NCBI GenBank assembly: GCA_018813505.1
Contig: JAHJBM010000059.1
Coordinates: forward strand, 1 to 46,024
Source: Microcaldota archaeon
GTDB lineage: Archaea > Micrarchaeota > Micrarchaeia > Anstonellales > Bilamarchaeaceae
Direction of reading: 5' to 3'
Length of the DNA stretch: 46,024 bases
In this document: positions 1 through 7,847 of the stretch, piece after piece
How the letters are laid out: each line of letters opens with the position of its first letter
Position numbering within the stretch: position 1 is the stretch's first letter
Position numbers and translations under genes: made by a program
The notes under the pieces: model-generated
Told to the model about the DNA's origin: nothing
Database searches by the model: none
What the model saw: the letters and a program-made list of their open reading frames with translations, nothing else

Positions 1-34
1 CATCGTACTTTGTATAGTACAATGAAAACTGCTA

Positions 35-56
35 ACTTTTTATAGTACAATAAAAA
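35..56. repeat. 22-nt repeat arm, inverted copy at 3693-3714
   Basis: These 22 bases are the exact reverse complement of 3693-3714 and centre on TATAGTACAATA. A shorter relative (TATAGTACAAT) lies just upstream at 13-23, and a 14-base version is at 5774-5787. The two long arms bracket the aRF1, carbonic anhydrase and CA-like genes. This could be a mini-element end, a shared regulator site or a terminator; the sequence does not decide. Confidence 0.7.
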
Positions 57-114
57 CGATGAAATACTGGAAGAAGTTAAGTGGCGAAGTCAAGTGGATA
101 CGTTGTATCGTATC

Positions 115-232
115 TTTTGAAATTGCCAAAATTCAAAACACGAATCTGGAAAATAAAAACGATGCATCTGCGGAGACGAACTTTTCAGTTCAACCAAAAC
201 TAGAAACCACACAATCGATCAACTGAAAGAAA
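115..232. repeat. Degenerate heptad-repeat stretch downstream of aRF1
   Basis: The gene-free first 266 bases contain two runs in a 7-base register: 115-163 (seven units such as AAACACG and AATCTGG) and 191-232 (six units such as AACTAGA and AACCACA). They resemble the clearer array at 11890-12122 and the insertions in tRNA and 16S genes. The units are degenerate, so a lag-7 autocorrelation would be the proper test. No gene is seen here. Confidence 0.45.
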
Positions 233-266
233 TGGGTTGCTGGAAACCATCTTAGATTTACTGTTA

Positions 267-1475
267 TTATCTATTTCTATATCTTAGAAATGCACCTATT
301 CCACCAAAACCCGTAAGGAGTTGAGCGCCCTCAGTCGTATTATCAGAAACTATCTCTACCTCTATGTTGTTGGCTCTTGATAGTTCCATCAGTTCATCTA
401 TCAAGAGTTCCTCGCTTTTTAATTTCATCTGTTCGCCGCACTTTTTACATTTGATGGTACGTTCTTCTATTTTTTCCCTGAATGTTTTCTTTTCCTCTGA
501 GTTACAGCTAAGGCATGTATATGTAGCTGTCATATATTGCAAATTCTCAGAAATAATGACCTTTTCAGCCTGTTTTGCAAGTATTGCATTTCTTACTTCA
601 TTTACTCCATATGTTGCAAGGCCATCATTAACGACTTCCTTTATGAAACGTTCTACAAGTGCCTTTTCTTTTATTGCCTCCTGCTTCAAAAGTATGTCCT
701 CACTTTTTGATAGTACTTCTCGCACTCCATATTCGTCCGTATATCCAGTGTCGACAACTCCCAACACATTTATCTGGTAATTGTATGGTTTTAATTTCAT
801 GAAACCTTCTTTTGCAGGACCTGGGCCACCAACAACAACTGCCTTTGCTCTGTTTACAAAAGCATCATCCATTGATTCGCCTATGCGTTTGTAATAATTT
901 TCTATTTGTTCTTCTACAAGACGTTGATATCGACGTTGGGATTGTCCACCTTTGTTTACCTTTGCATGGGCTGTAGAGTTAAGTTTTTTTATAATTGTGA
1001 TTATTGTTCCCTTTACAGTTGCGATTGTTGCTTCTCTTCCATCCATCACTACTATTCCGTACATCTCTGACGAACCAAGCATTTGTTCCAATGGTTCAAG
1101 AAAAAACTTACTATCGCATCTATATGCCCCTATTTTCAGAGGTTCTGGTGGTTCTAAAGAAAATAACTCTATATCTACCTTTGCAACGTTGTCTGAAACA
1201 TTTCCTGCAAAGACTGAAATCCCATTTGCAGGTGGTTTTTTGAATATCTTCAGATAATTGGCTATCCTTTCAAGGGCTCCCAGGACATTTGTTTTGGTTG
1301 ATTTTGATTTTATGTTACTGGCCTGACTCATTTCTTCTCTCAATTTGTTACTCATATCATGAACCTGTGAGCCTGCTGGGATATATACAGAGATAAGTTC
1401 GGTTCCATTACCTCGGTAGGACTGAAGATTACGCAACTGTTTTTTGAACGTATACATTTTATCTGAATCAGCCAT
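267..1475 (-). CDS. prf1: Peptide chain release factor aRF1
   Basis: Archaeal/eukaryotic class I release factor that reads all three stop codons and triggers peptidyl-tRNA hydrolysis on the ribosome. The 402-aa product has the NIKS stop-codon motif near residue 54, the YxCxxxF motif (Y-R-C-D-S-K-F) near 118, the catalytic GGQ near 176, and a C-terminal mini-domain with two CxxC pairs (CLSC and CKKC). An upstream TTG at 1481 is in frame, but ATG at 1475 is a better start: GAGGT lies about 8 nt before it and only 2 nt before the TTG. The length is normal for aRF1. Transcribed leftward; the carbonic anhydrase ends 29 nt upstream and may be in the same transcript. Confidence 0.97.
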   Translation of the reverse strand: MADSDKMYTFKKQLRNLQSYRGNGTELISVYIPAGSQVHDMSNKLREEMSQASNIKSKSTKTNVLGALERIANYLKIFKKPPANGISVFAGNVSDNVAKVDIELFSLEPPEPLKIGAYRCDSKFFLEPLEQMLGSSEMYGIVVMDGREATIATVKGTIITIIKKLNSTAHAKVNKGGQSQRRYQRLVEEQIENYYKRIGESMDDAFVNRAKAVVVGGPGPAKEGFMKLKPYNYQINVLGVVDTGYTDEYGVREVLSKSEDILLKQEAIKEKALVERFIKEVVNDGLATYGVNEVRNAILAKQAEKVIISENLQYMTATYTCLSCNSEEKKTFREKIEERTIKCKKCGEQMKLKSEELLIDELMELSRANNIEVEIVSDNTTEGAQLLTGFGGIGAFLRYRNR

Positions 1476-1504
1476 TCCCAAAACCTCACAAAATATTATA
1501 TTGT

Positions 1505-2065
1505 CTATTCTGTAATTTCAACCCTTCCATCTTCGAAATAATATTTCATACCGATAATCTTAAGTTTGCCCTCTTTTTCCAGTTTATTTACTGTTTCACT
1601 GTTAGAGCGGATATTTTCAATCATGCATTTAACATGTTCATTAACTGTTTTTTCTACGTCACATGAACATTTTTCAGAAGATGATTTTATCTTTCCCATT
1701 ATTACAGCTATCTTTGGCGGGCATTCTCCACCTTGGCAAGCGGCTGTTACTGCACCGCATTTTTCATGACCCATGACTATTAAGAGTGGGGTGTGCAGAT
1801 GTTCAACACCATACTCTACGGTTCCAAGTACTACATCCTCCACCACATTCCCTGCATTCATTACTAAGAATATTTCACCCAAATTAACATCAAAAATAAA
1901 TTCTGGACAAACCCTTGAATCAGAGCATGCAAGAATTGTTGCAAATGGGTGTTGGCCATTTTTGGTTGCTTCTCTTGCAGATCCGACGTCTTTTTCAGCG
2001 AGTTTTCCGCTCATGAATCTTTTGTTGCCTTCTAACAGTTTATTTAGTGCTTCTTCTGCATTCAT
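1505..2065 (-). CDS. Beta-class carbonic anhydrase
   Basis: Zinc enzyme interconverting CO2 and bicarbonate in the cytoplasm. The 186-aa protein carries the complete beta-CA signature: C47-S-D49-S-R51 (zinc ligand plus Asp/Arg dyad) and H100-x-x-C103 (zinc ligands), with the RNAGN-like MNAGN between. An in-frame ATG at 2077 exists, but GGTGA sits directly before the ATG at 2065 and MNAEEAL is the usual start of the family, so 2065 is preferred. It lies 29 nt upstream of aRF1 and is divergent from a second, unusual beta-CA-like gene at 2337, so the pair may share regulation. Confidence 0.95.
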   Translation of the reverse strand: MNAEEALNKLLEGNKRFMSGKLAEKDVGSAREATKNGQHPFATILACSDSRVCPEFIFDVNLGEIFLVMNAGNVVEDVVLGTVEYGVEHLHTPLLIVMGHEKCGAVTAACQGGECPPKIAVIMGKIKSSSEKCSCDVEKTVNEHVKCMIENIRSNSETVNKLEKEGKLKIIGMKYYFEDGRVEITE

Positions 2066-2077
2066 AAAATTCACCAT

Positions 2078-2336
2078 CTAAACCTCTAAGTTCATGTCTC
2101 TATCTAAGGTCTTAGAAGTTGATTAGTCTCTGTACTCAAAATTATGCGTAAACATTTATATTGCTCGCGTTTAATTCTACTGTGTTTTTACAAAAATTCG
2201 ATATGCTTTTAAAACCATTTAGACACATATAAATACACCTATATTAAGAAAGATCCAGTACTTTTTAGGTCTTTCGTTTATGGGCAATTCAAAGGTACAT
2301 TTCAAACGTACTATAATTTGATTTTGAGGCTGTATT
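2078..2336. promoter_or_regulatory. Divergent intergenic region between the two CA-type genes
   Basis: This AT-rich 259-bp spacer must hold promoters for both flanking genes. A TATA-like ATATAAATA at about 2228-2236 could serve the rightward gene with a leader of roughly 75-80 nt; TTTATATTG near 2155-2163 could serve the leftward gene. GTAC-containing segments lie near 2293-2312. No gene is visible. Confidence 0.35.
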
Positions 2337-3539
2337 ATGGTCGATGATTGTTTAACAAGATTAAGACAAGCGCAACGAGAAGCCCAGCGATTGGTTGCCG
2401 CAAAACAAACTGTGAATGTATTTCAATCTATTTCTGTTCTTACAGGGGGTTTTGATCGATTTCAAGAGCGTACTATGCCATCCTCATTGAGTGGAGTAAG
2501 TTTTCTTCGTATAGCTGGTCAGGCTGCATGTCTTAGCCATAACTACGAATTCAATTCACGAAGTGAAATATTGAGGTTATTGGGCAAGATAAAACCTGGC
2601 GGGGTATTTCTTATGCTTGGCCATGGTGGAATCGCAAAATGTGGTGCAGTGGCTGCAAAACAAGCTCAACTGGAAGGGCAACTTGGAAACGAATCAGAAC
2701 CTGTGATAAGATTGTTAGATCACGTTAGTCCTGAGGTAGGTGGACAATCAAGTCCACATGCTGAAGAAACAAATGCCGTATTTCAAGCACTCAAAATCAT
2801 GGATGATCAGGAATTCAATGCAATAATACAAAAGAAAAACCTTTCTGTAGTTTGGGCAGTCTGTTCTAGTCTTGGTACTCTAAAATATCATGCTCTTAAT
2901 CGTCCTAATTGGGATCAAAATAAACTTTTTGAAAGACATCCAAAATTACTTGCTTTATCATTGCAAATGCAAAAGGGGTTGAAGAAGTTCTTAGCAGATG
3001 ACCATGGCAATCTTGATCAACATTATGCTCATGCAGCTTTTTTATTTGATCCTTTAGAAATGAGAACTGTTTTAGATCCATTTGAACTTCTTCTTGATAT
3101 TGGTGGCATCTGTTGTGTTGATGCAAGAGTTACTCCAAACACGCCTGATGGTTACAAATATCTTTTTAGATTGCCGCCAAACAGGGCGTTTGCAGTTACA
3201 ATAGAGACAGGTAATGGTAATATATTTAGTCAGGATGACATTGCCTCATTGGTTTATTCTTTTGGACATGTATCTGGTGTGAACAGCCTTACAGCCCATG
3301 GTGAAAAAGGAAACGGCCACACCCCAATACTAACTACTGATATGTCTTTGGCAAAGGCAGAAGCAGTAAAAACAGCGTTATTGGTTCATGAAATTGCCCA
3401 CCGTGCAACTAGAGGTGGAGAAACAATTACTTTGATGGGATTTGATGGCAAGGCTCTTAGAATAGTTAATAGCGCACAAAATATTGACTTCGTGCTTCCA
3501 TATAATCCACAAGTAAATATTTTATCTATAGCAGACTAA
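2337..3539 (+). CDS. Tandem beta-CA-like protein with split zinc motifs
   Basis: 400 aa with no clear single-domain match. The N-terminal half has LRIAG (57-61, like RNAG) and LGHGGIAKCGAV (94-105), an expanded version of the beta-CA HxxCGAV loop with H96 and C102, but no CxDxR. The C-terminal half has C260-V-D262-A-R264, then IETGN (like RNAGN) and a helix leading to H321-G-E-K-G, where the second cysteine is missing. Together the halves hold one full ligand set (H96, C102, C260, D262, R264). This looks like a beta-CA duplication with complementary loss, broadly like the two-lobed carboxysomal CsoSCA, but activity is unproven. Start: ATG with GAGG about 7 nt upstream. It is divergent from the canonical beta-CA. 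Confidence 0.6.
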   Translation: MVDDCLTRLRQAQREAQRLVAAKQTVNVFQSISVLTGGFDRFQERTMPSSLSGVSFLRIAGQAACLSHNYEFNSRSEILRLLGKIKPGGVFLMLGHGGIAKCGAVAAKQAQLEGQLGNESEPVIRLLDHVSPEVGGQSSPHAEETNAVFQALKIMDDQEFNAIIQKKNLSVVWAVCSSLGTLKYHALNRPNWDQNKLFERHPKLLALSLQMQKGLKKFLADDHGNLDQHYAHAAFLFDPLEMRTVLDPFELLLDIGGICCVDARVTPNTPDGYKYLFRLPPNRAFAVTIETGNGNIFSQDDIASLVYSFGHVSGVNSLTAHGEKGNGHTPILTTDMSLAKAEAVKTALLVHEIAHRATRGGETITLMGFDGKALRIVNSAQNIDFVLPYNPQVNILSIAD

Positions 3540-3584
3540 GAAAGTAATGCAACAGTTTGATTACTAGATTCATCTCAGTTGGTT

Positions 3585-3671
3585 GTTGTGGTGTGGAAAC
3601 ACCACGACATGCTCGTGAACTATCTGAGTTCACGACATTGCTATTTGAAAACTGCAAAACATTTACAGTTT
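3585..3671 (+). other. Three consecutive stem-loops after the CA-like gene
   Basis: Stem 1 is 3585-3594 with 3599-3608 (10 bp closed by a GGAA loop, a GNRA tetraloop); its single U-G pair forms only in plus-strand RNA. Stem 2 is 3613-3620 with 3628-3635 (8 bp). Stem 3 is about 3649-3654 with 3666-3671. A T-rich tract follows at about 3681-3697. This fits a structured 3' end or terminator of the CA-like mRNA, or a small RNA. The rest of the 3540-3900 spacer holds the repeats noted separately. Confidence 0.5.
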
Positions 3672-3692
3672 GCTATATCTAGTTTTTTCTTA

Positions 3693-3806
3693 TTTTTATT
3701 GTACTATAAAAAGTAAAATCACTACAAAATTTTTGAAATAGATTGACCTGGTGCTTTATGTCAAAATCTGACCTTAAATGTAATCAGCAGATTTCAATTC
3801 TTTTTA
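3693..3806. repeat. Repeat block left of the kinase gene
   Basis: Contains, in order, TTTTTATTGTACTA, AAATTTTTGAAAT and a 20-base segment at 3787-3806. All three words recur in the same order at 5774-5836, on the other side of the kinase gene, with shorter spacing. The first 22 bases (3693-3714) also occur inverted at 35-56. Confidence 0.7.
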
Positions 3807-3900
3807 ATTGAGTTTTCTGTTTTGTCAAATGCAACTAGTGTGTAATGGAAATACTAAAAAATCAAATGACCTGATGACTTGTTATTGTAAACTTGGGCAG

Positions 3901-5697
3901 TTATTGAATTAGTGCTCCTCTAGGTCTGTTTCCATTAGCTAGTCCGCTACCTCTTCCGCTGTCTATCAAAGCTCCTCTTTCCTGTCTTGGACCTCTGATG
4001 CTTCTTGGTCTCTTTAATCTGATATCTGCAATAGTTATCGTATCAGTATTTGGGGTGATAGTTCTTTCTTGAGGAGTATGTCCTTCTTTTCTGAATGTAA
4101 GTGTTACTTGTTCGTCTCCTCGCGGTATTTCAAATTCACCATCGACATTATCTATTGTTCCAAGCCGTTTATTCCCCAAATACACATCCACTCTTGGTAT
4201 ATTTGTGCTAATGTTGACCTTTGTGAGCATTGGTGTAGCTGCTTCTACGGTTGGTTCTATTGCTTCTGATTCAGGTGCTTTTGTTGGAGTAATTATTGCC
4301 GCACTGTTCTCTGTTGTTGGTTGTATTCTGTGTTGTTCTTCATCAGCTGGTGCTGCAATAGCTTGGAGTTGTCTATCTGCTTCTTCATTTCTTGTTCCCA
4401 TTTCATGCATTATTCCAATTGCACTGCCTGCTAAAATTACTGTCGTTATTGCGGCAGCGGCGATAAATTTCCTAACTCTTGATTTTTTTGGTGGGGATTC
4501 ATTATATGGTGATTCTTCATGAGACTCCGGTGATAATACAATATTAAGAGGTTGTGCTGGTGGTGGGGATTCATTAGTAGTATCCATCATTGTTAGATCA
4601 GCTGGCAGTGGGTGTGCATCAACATTCGCTATCATTGTTGGATCAGATTCGCGCTTTTCTTCTAACATGTTCTTTTCGCATTCTTCAAGAGCTAAAAGTA
4701 CCTCAGATGCACTCTGAAATCTGTCCTTAGGTTCGTTCTCAAGGCACATGTGTACAATATCTGCAAGTTCTTCTGACACCGCTTCATTTAGTTCGTTTAA
4801 TCTCATCGGCTCTGGATCTCCAGTGCTTATGCTTAGTAAAAGTTTTCCAATCTCATCTGAATCATATGGCAAGATCCCCCCTGAAAAAAGTTCATACAAA
4901 ATTATACCAAGTGTAAATATGTCTGTACGATGATCTATGTCCTCTCTACCCAATGCTTGTTCTGGTGACATATACCATGGGGAACCAAATGCACATCCTT
5001 TTTTATCATACTTTGCCATGGCCTGTCTTATCCCTGCAAGTCCCAAATCAAAAAGCCTGAGGTGTGTTCTAGAGCCCCCATTCATAACAAATATATTCTC
5101 TGGTTTCAAGTCAGTATGTATTATTTTTTTCTCATGTATTTCTTCAATACCTATACAGATTTGTTTTGCCATATTCATTGCCATGTCAGGAGGAATTTCA
5201 AACAAACCTTTTGTGTTATCTGTTCTATCATGATACATCTTTGAAAGTGTTTTACCCTTCATAAGTGGCATGGTGATGTAATATGATCCATCTAATTCTG
5301 AGTTTGTACCTGTTATTTTTCCAAAACTGATAATTCCATTTACATGTATCGCACCAATAAGTTTCGCAGCAGCAGCAGCTTCTCTTAGGAAAAGATCCAC
5401 TATGAATTGTTCTTGCATTAATTGCGGAAGTATTATCTTCACTGCCACCTCTGTTTCTATCTGACTGCCGTGTACAATCGTTCCTTTATAAACTCCTCCC
5501 ATTCCTCCACGTCCAAGGAGGTCTCCGATAATCATGTGCTTTCCTTCTATATCTCCAATCACTGTTCCCCGGGGTACGCTCATATTTTCAGTATTATCAT
5601 CATCCAAATCCATGTTTTCTTTCATTTCTCCAACTGGGGCTACCATTGTTTTGGCATATATTCTCTCTGGAGCATGGGCTTCTCCGGCAGATGTCAT
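3901..5697 (-). CDS. Hanks-type Ser/Thr protein kinase, single-pass, PEGA domain
   Basis: 598-aa membrane kinase of bacterial PknB style. The kinase domain (about 55-340) has the glycine loop LGRGGMGGVYKG (61-72), VAVK lysine K87, catalytic loop H194-T-D196-L-K-P-E-N201, D217-L-G (DFG equivalent) and SPE (244-246). HTD replaces HRD, so it is a non-RD kinase. A proline/acid-rich linker leads to one membrane helix (411-430); a PEGA-type domain (about 491-562) would lie outside. The C-terminus carries RGALI twice. Start: GGAGA 6 nt before ATG. It is divergent from the exported protein at 5896 and flanked on both sides by related repeats, which fits acquisition from bacteria. Confidence 0.93.
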   Translation of the reverse strand: MTSAGEAHAPERIYAKTMVAPVGEMKENMDLDDDNTENMSVPRGTVIGDIEGKHMIIGDLLGRGGMGGVYKGTIVHGSQIETEVAVKIILPQLMQEQFIVDLFLREAAAAAKLIGAIHVNGIISFGKITGTNSELDGSYYITMPLMKGKTLSKMYHDRTDNTKGLFEIPPDMAMNMAKQICIGIEEIHEKKIIHTDLKPENIFVMNGGSRTHLRLFDLGLAGIRQAMAKYDKKGCAFGSPWYMSPEQALGREDIDHRTDIFTLGIILYELFSGGILPYDSDEIGKLLLSISTGDPEPMRLNELNEAVSEELADIVHMCLENEPKDRFQSASEVLLALEECEKNMLEEKRESDPTMIANVDAHPLPADLTMMDTTNESPPPAQPLNIVLSPESHEESPYNESPPKKSRVRKFIAAAAITTVILAGSAIGIMHEMGTRNEEADRQLQAIAAPADEEQHRIQPTTENSAAIITPTKAPESEAIEPTVEAATPMLTKVNISTNIPRVDVYLGNKRLGTIDNVDGEFEIPRGDEQVTLTFRKEGHTPQERTITPNTDTITIADIRLKRPRSIRGPRQERGALIDSGRGSGLANGNRPRGALIQ

Positions 5698-5773
5698 TCA
5701 TATCTCCTTTTTTGACATGATATCATGTTATATTTAGTGTTTGGGAGTTATTATAAACCCTAGTTATCTACGT

Positions 5774-5836
5774 TTTTTATTGTACTAGTACAAGTACAAT
5801 GAAATTTTTGAAATCCGCAGATTTCAATTCTTTTTA
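5774..5836. repeat. Repeat block right of the kinase gene
   Basis: Direct-orientation relative of 3693-3806: shares the TTTTTATTGTACTA word (5774-5787), AAATTTTTGAAAT (about 5802-5814) and an identical 20-base segment (5817-5836). It also has an internal palindromic run TTGTACTAGTACAAGTACAA. It lies in the 198-bp divergent spacer between kinase and exported protein, so a promoter role is possible. Confidence 0.65.
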
Positions 5837-5895
5837 TCATCCGTTCATCCATACCAACCCACATCTTTTTAAAGTGTTTTAAGTAATGTCAACCC

Positions 5896-7731
5896 ATGTC
5901 ACGTTCGAATTTATCTTTAAGGGAACAATTAAGGTATCCTGCAACAGCAGTTGCATTGAAAGGGTCTACTCAAGTTGAAATAAGTGATCAAATGCGATTT
6001 GTTAGGCGTTCTTCTCCGCTTTCACACGGGTTAGTTAAATGTGCTGGTGTAGTATTAATGACTGCTGCTGGAATGGGATTTTTTGGTGAAGGTAGGGCGA
6101 ATGCGGAAGAAGGGCCCCAGCCACAAACACCACCAACACAGATTGAACGACAAGAACCATCATGTACCTGTGAAGGTGGATTACCGATAATTTTGGTTGA
6201 TAGTAGTTCTGGATCAAGTGCTCCTACCCAAAATGTTTATCTTCACAGCCCAGCTAGTGGTTTCAATGCGAATCTCGTAGTTGATGCTCGCGAAGGTGAT
6301 GTGTTTGTTGTAAGGATTTATCCCGTACCTTTTAGACGTGCATTTACAAACGGATCTCTTGAAGTTAATATCCAATATTCTTTTGGCCCTGAAGGCACTT
6401 CACCATCTCCACAACTCTTTACTGCTACTGTACATAGTTCTACTCTTAGCGCGCTTCCTATCGTAAGTAGCGATTCTGATCTCAATGGCAGAGAGGCTGT
6501 TCCTACAAATAGGACGATCGCAGAGTCTTTTGAAGTTAGGATCCCTGTTCCTGCTGGTGTAGGTGGGAGAAATGTTTTTGCATTAACAGTGGTATCTCCC
6601 GTTGATTCAGAAAGTGTTTTTATGGGATGTGAAGTTGTACCTGGGCAAAGGCTAACTGTTTCAGCAGATGAATCTCCTCTTGGAGAACCTGCAACAGAAC
6701 CATTGACTTCAGGAACAAATACTGATGCAGTATGTGGTAATGGTACTTTGGAAACCGGAGATACATTTGGAAATCCAGAAGAATGTGAAAGTGATGATGA
6801 TTGTGATTCGGATGGTGAAGGAGCATCTCCACAAGTATGCAGCTCATGTCAGTGTGTTGATGTTACTCCAACTGATGATTGGCCTTCATTCGAGGCATTT
6901 GGTAGAAGTGTCTCACTGGCTGACCTTACTCCGGCAGTTCGTGGAGATGTCAGCGAGTTGATGGCAATTGGTTTTATTCCATTATATACATCTAGCAACG
7001 AACAAACTTCACTTGCCTTAAATCTTGGTGTATTATTATCTACTGTTGGATCAAGTCTGGATGGAGAAGATGGCTGGCACTTAGGTGAACGTGTATTTCC
7101 TGTCCGTGGCGTTGCGGGATTATCTTTATCGCGTGGAAATCACAGATTAGCGGCATATGCCTTACTCGGTGTTGATATTGCATCTACTGATCTATCATCA
7201 TCTGTTGATCACCGTGCACAATACACGCGTGTTAATTTCAGCGTTGGTGGTGGCATGACCTATAGGATTGGTGAGATATTCTCATTTGATATGCACGGTG
7301 GAGACGGAGTCAATCTTCTCAGGTCTGATGTTCATGTGCAATTCCCGAGCAATTTAACCTGGGTTCGTGATGGAAACGCAACTCCCTGGTTACACGCTTC
7401 AGTTGATTTAACCCGTGTCCCTCGCTTCACTGGTTCTGATGTAATGCAATCAGTTGAATTCGGCGATCCAACTCTTCAAGCAATGTTGCTTGCAGGTATC
7501 CCGATTTACGGTAGATATGTTTATCCATACGCGGTCGGCGGTTTAATGCTTAATGCTTCAGGAGATGGATTAAGCGATGTAGATGCATGGGTAGTAGCTG
7601 GCGGTTCGCTTTTGGTTAATGCAGGAAGACTGAGAATGGAAGTAATTGGCGGAGTTGCAATTCCAGTTACCCAACTGATTGGTGATGTTGGTGTCTCACC
7701 AGTTGTTATGTTCAGGATGATTACACAGTAA
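5896..7731 (+). CDS. Exported Cys-rich protein with possible C-terminal beta-barrel
   Basis: 611 aa, not assigned to a known family. A long basic N-region is followed by a hydrophobic segment (about 46-64) and ANA|EE (68-72), a plausible signal peptidase site. Two beta-rich regions (about 95-250) precede a Cys-rich segment (about 280-320) opening with CGNGTLETGD and continuing with DDCDSDG and CSSCQC, which resembles the Myxococcus-type Cys-rich repeat (DUF4215). The last 275 residues alternate polar and hydrophobic residues in strands rich in Gly and aromatics, with repeated glycine turns, and end VVMFRMITQ; this looks like a membrane beta-barrel, unexpected in a single-membrane archaeon. 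Base composition is somewhat richer in GC than neighbours. Divergent from the kinase. Confidence 0.6.
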   Translation: MSRSNLSLREQLRYPATAVALKGSTQVEISDQMRFVRRSSPLSHGLVKCAGVVLMTAAGMGFFGEGRANAEEGPQPQTPPTQIERQEPSCTCEGGLPIILVDSSSGSSAPTQNVYLHSPASGFNANLVVDAREGDVFVVRIYPVPFRRAFTNGSLEVNIQYSFGPEGTSPSPQLFTATVHSSTLSALPIVSSDSDLNGREAVPTNRTIAESFEVRIPVPAGVGGRNVFALTVVSPVDSESVFMGCEVVPGQRLTVSADESPLGEPATEPLTSGTNTDAVCGNGTLETGDTFGNPEECESDDDCDSDGEGASPQVCSSCQCVDVTPTDDWPSFEAFGRSVSLADLTPAVRGDVSELMAIGFIPLYTSSNEQTSLALNLGVLLSTVGSSLDGEDGWHLGERVFPVRGVAGLSLSRGNHRLAAYALLGVDIASTDLSSSVDHRAQYTRVNFSVGGGMTYRIGEIFSFDMHGGDGVNLLRSDVHVQFPSNLTWVRDGNATPWLHASVDLTRVPRFTGSDVMQSVEFGDPTLQAMLLAGIPIYGRYVYPYAVGGLMLNASGDGLSDVDAWVVAGGSLLVNAGRLRMEVIGGVAIPVTQLIGDVGVSPVVMFRMITQ

Positions 7732-7847
7732 CCAATTTCTTTTTCTTCTTTTAGTTTTCTTCTAGTTTTGGATTGCCATGCTTTTCAGTATATGAATAAA
7801 AAAGTATCATACCTATTCTTTATCTATAATTTTGATTTGTGATCCTA

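Noticed and set aside
1476..1481. TTG start of aRF1
   Set aside because: Only 2 nt from the GAGGT motif; ATG at 1475 has proper spacing.
7839..7847. GTG start of glmS
   Set aside because: Would add three residues before the MCG, burying the catalytic cysteine.
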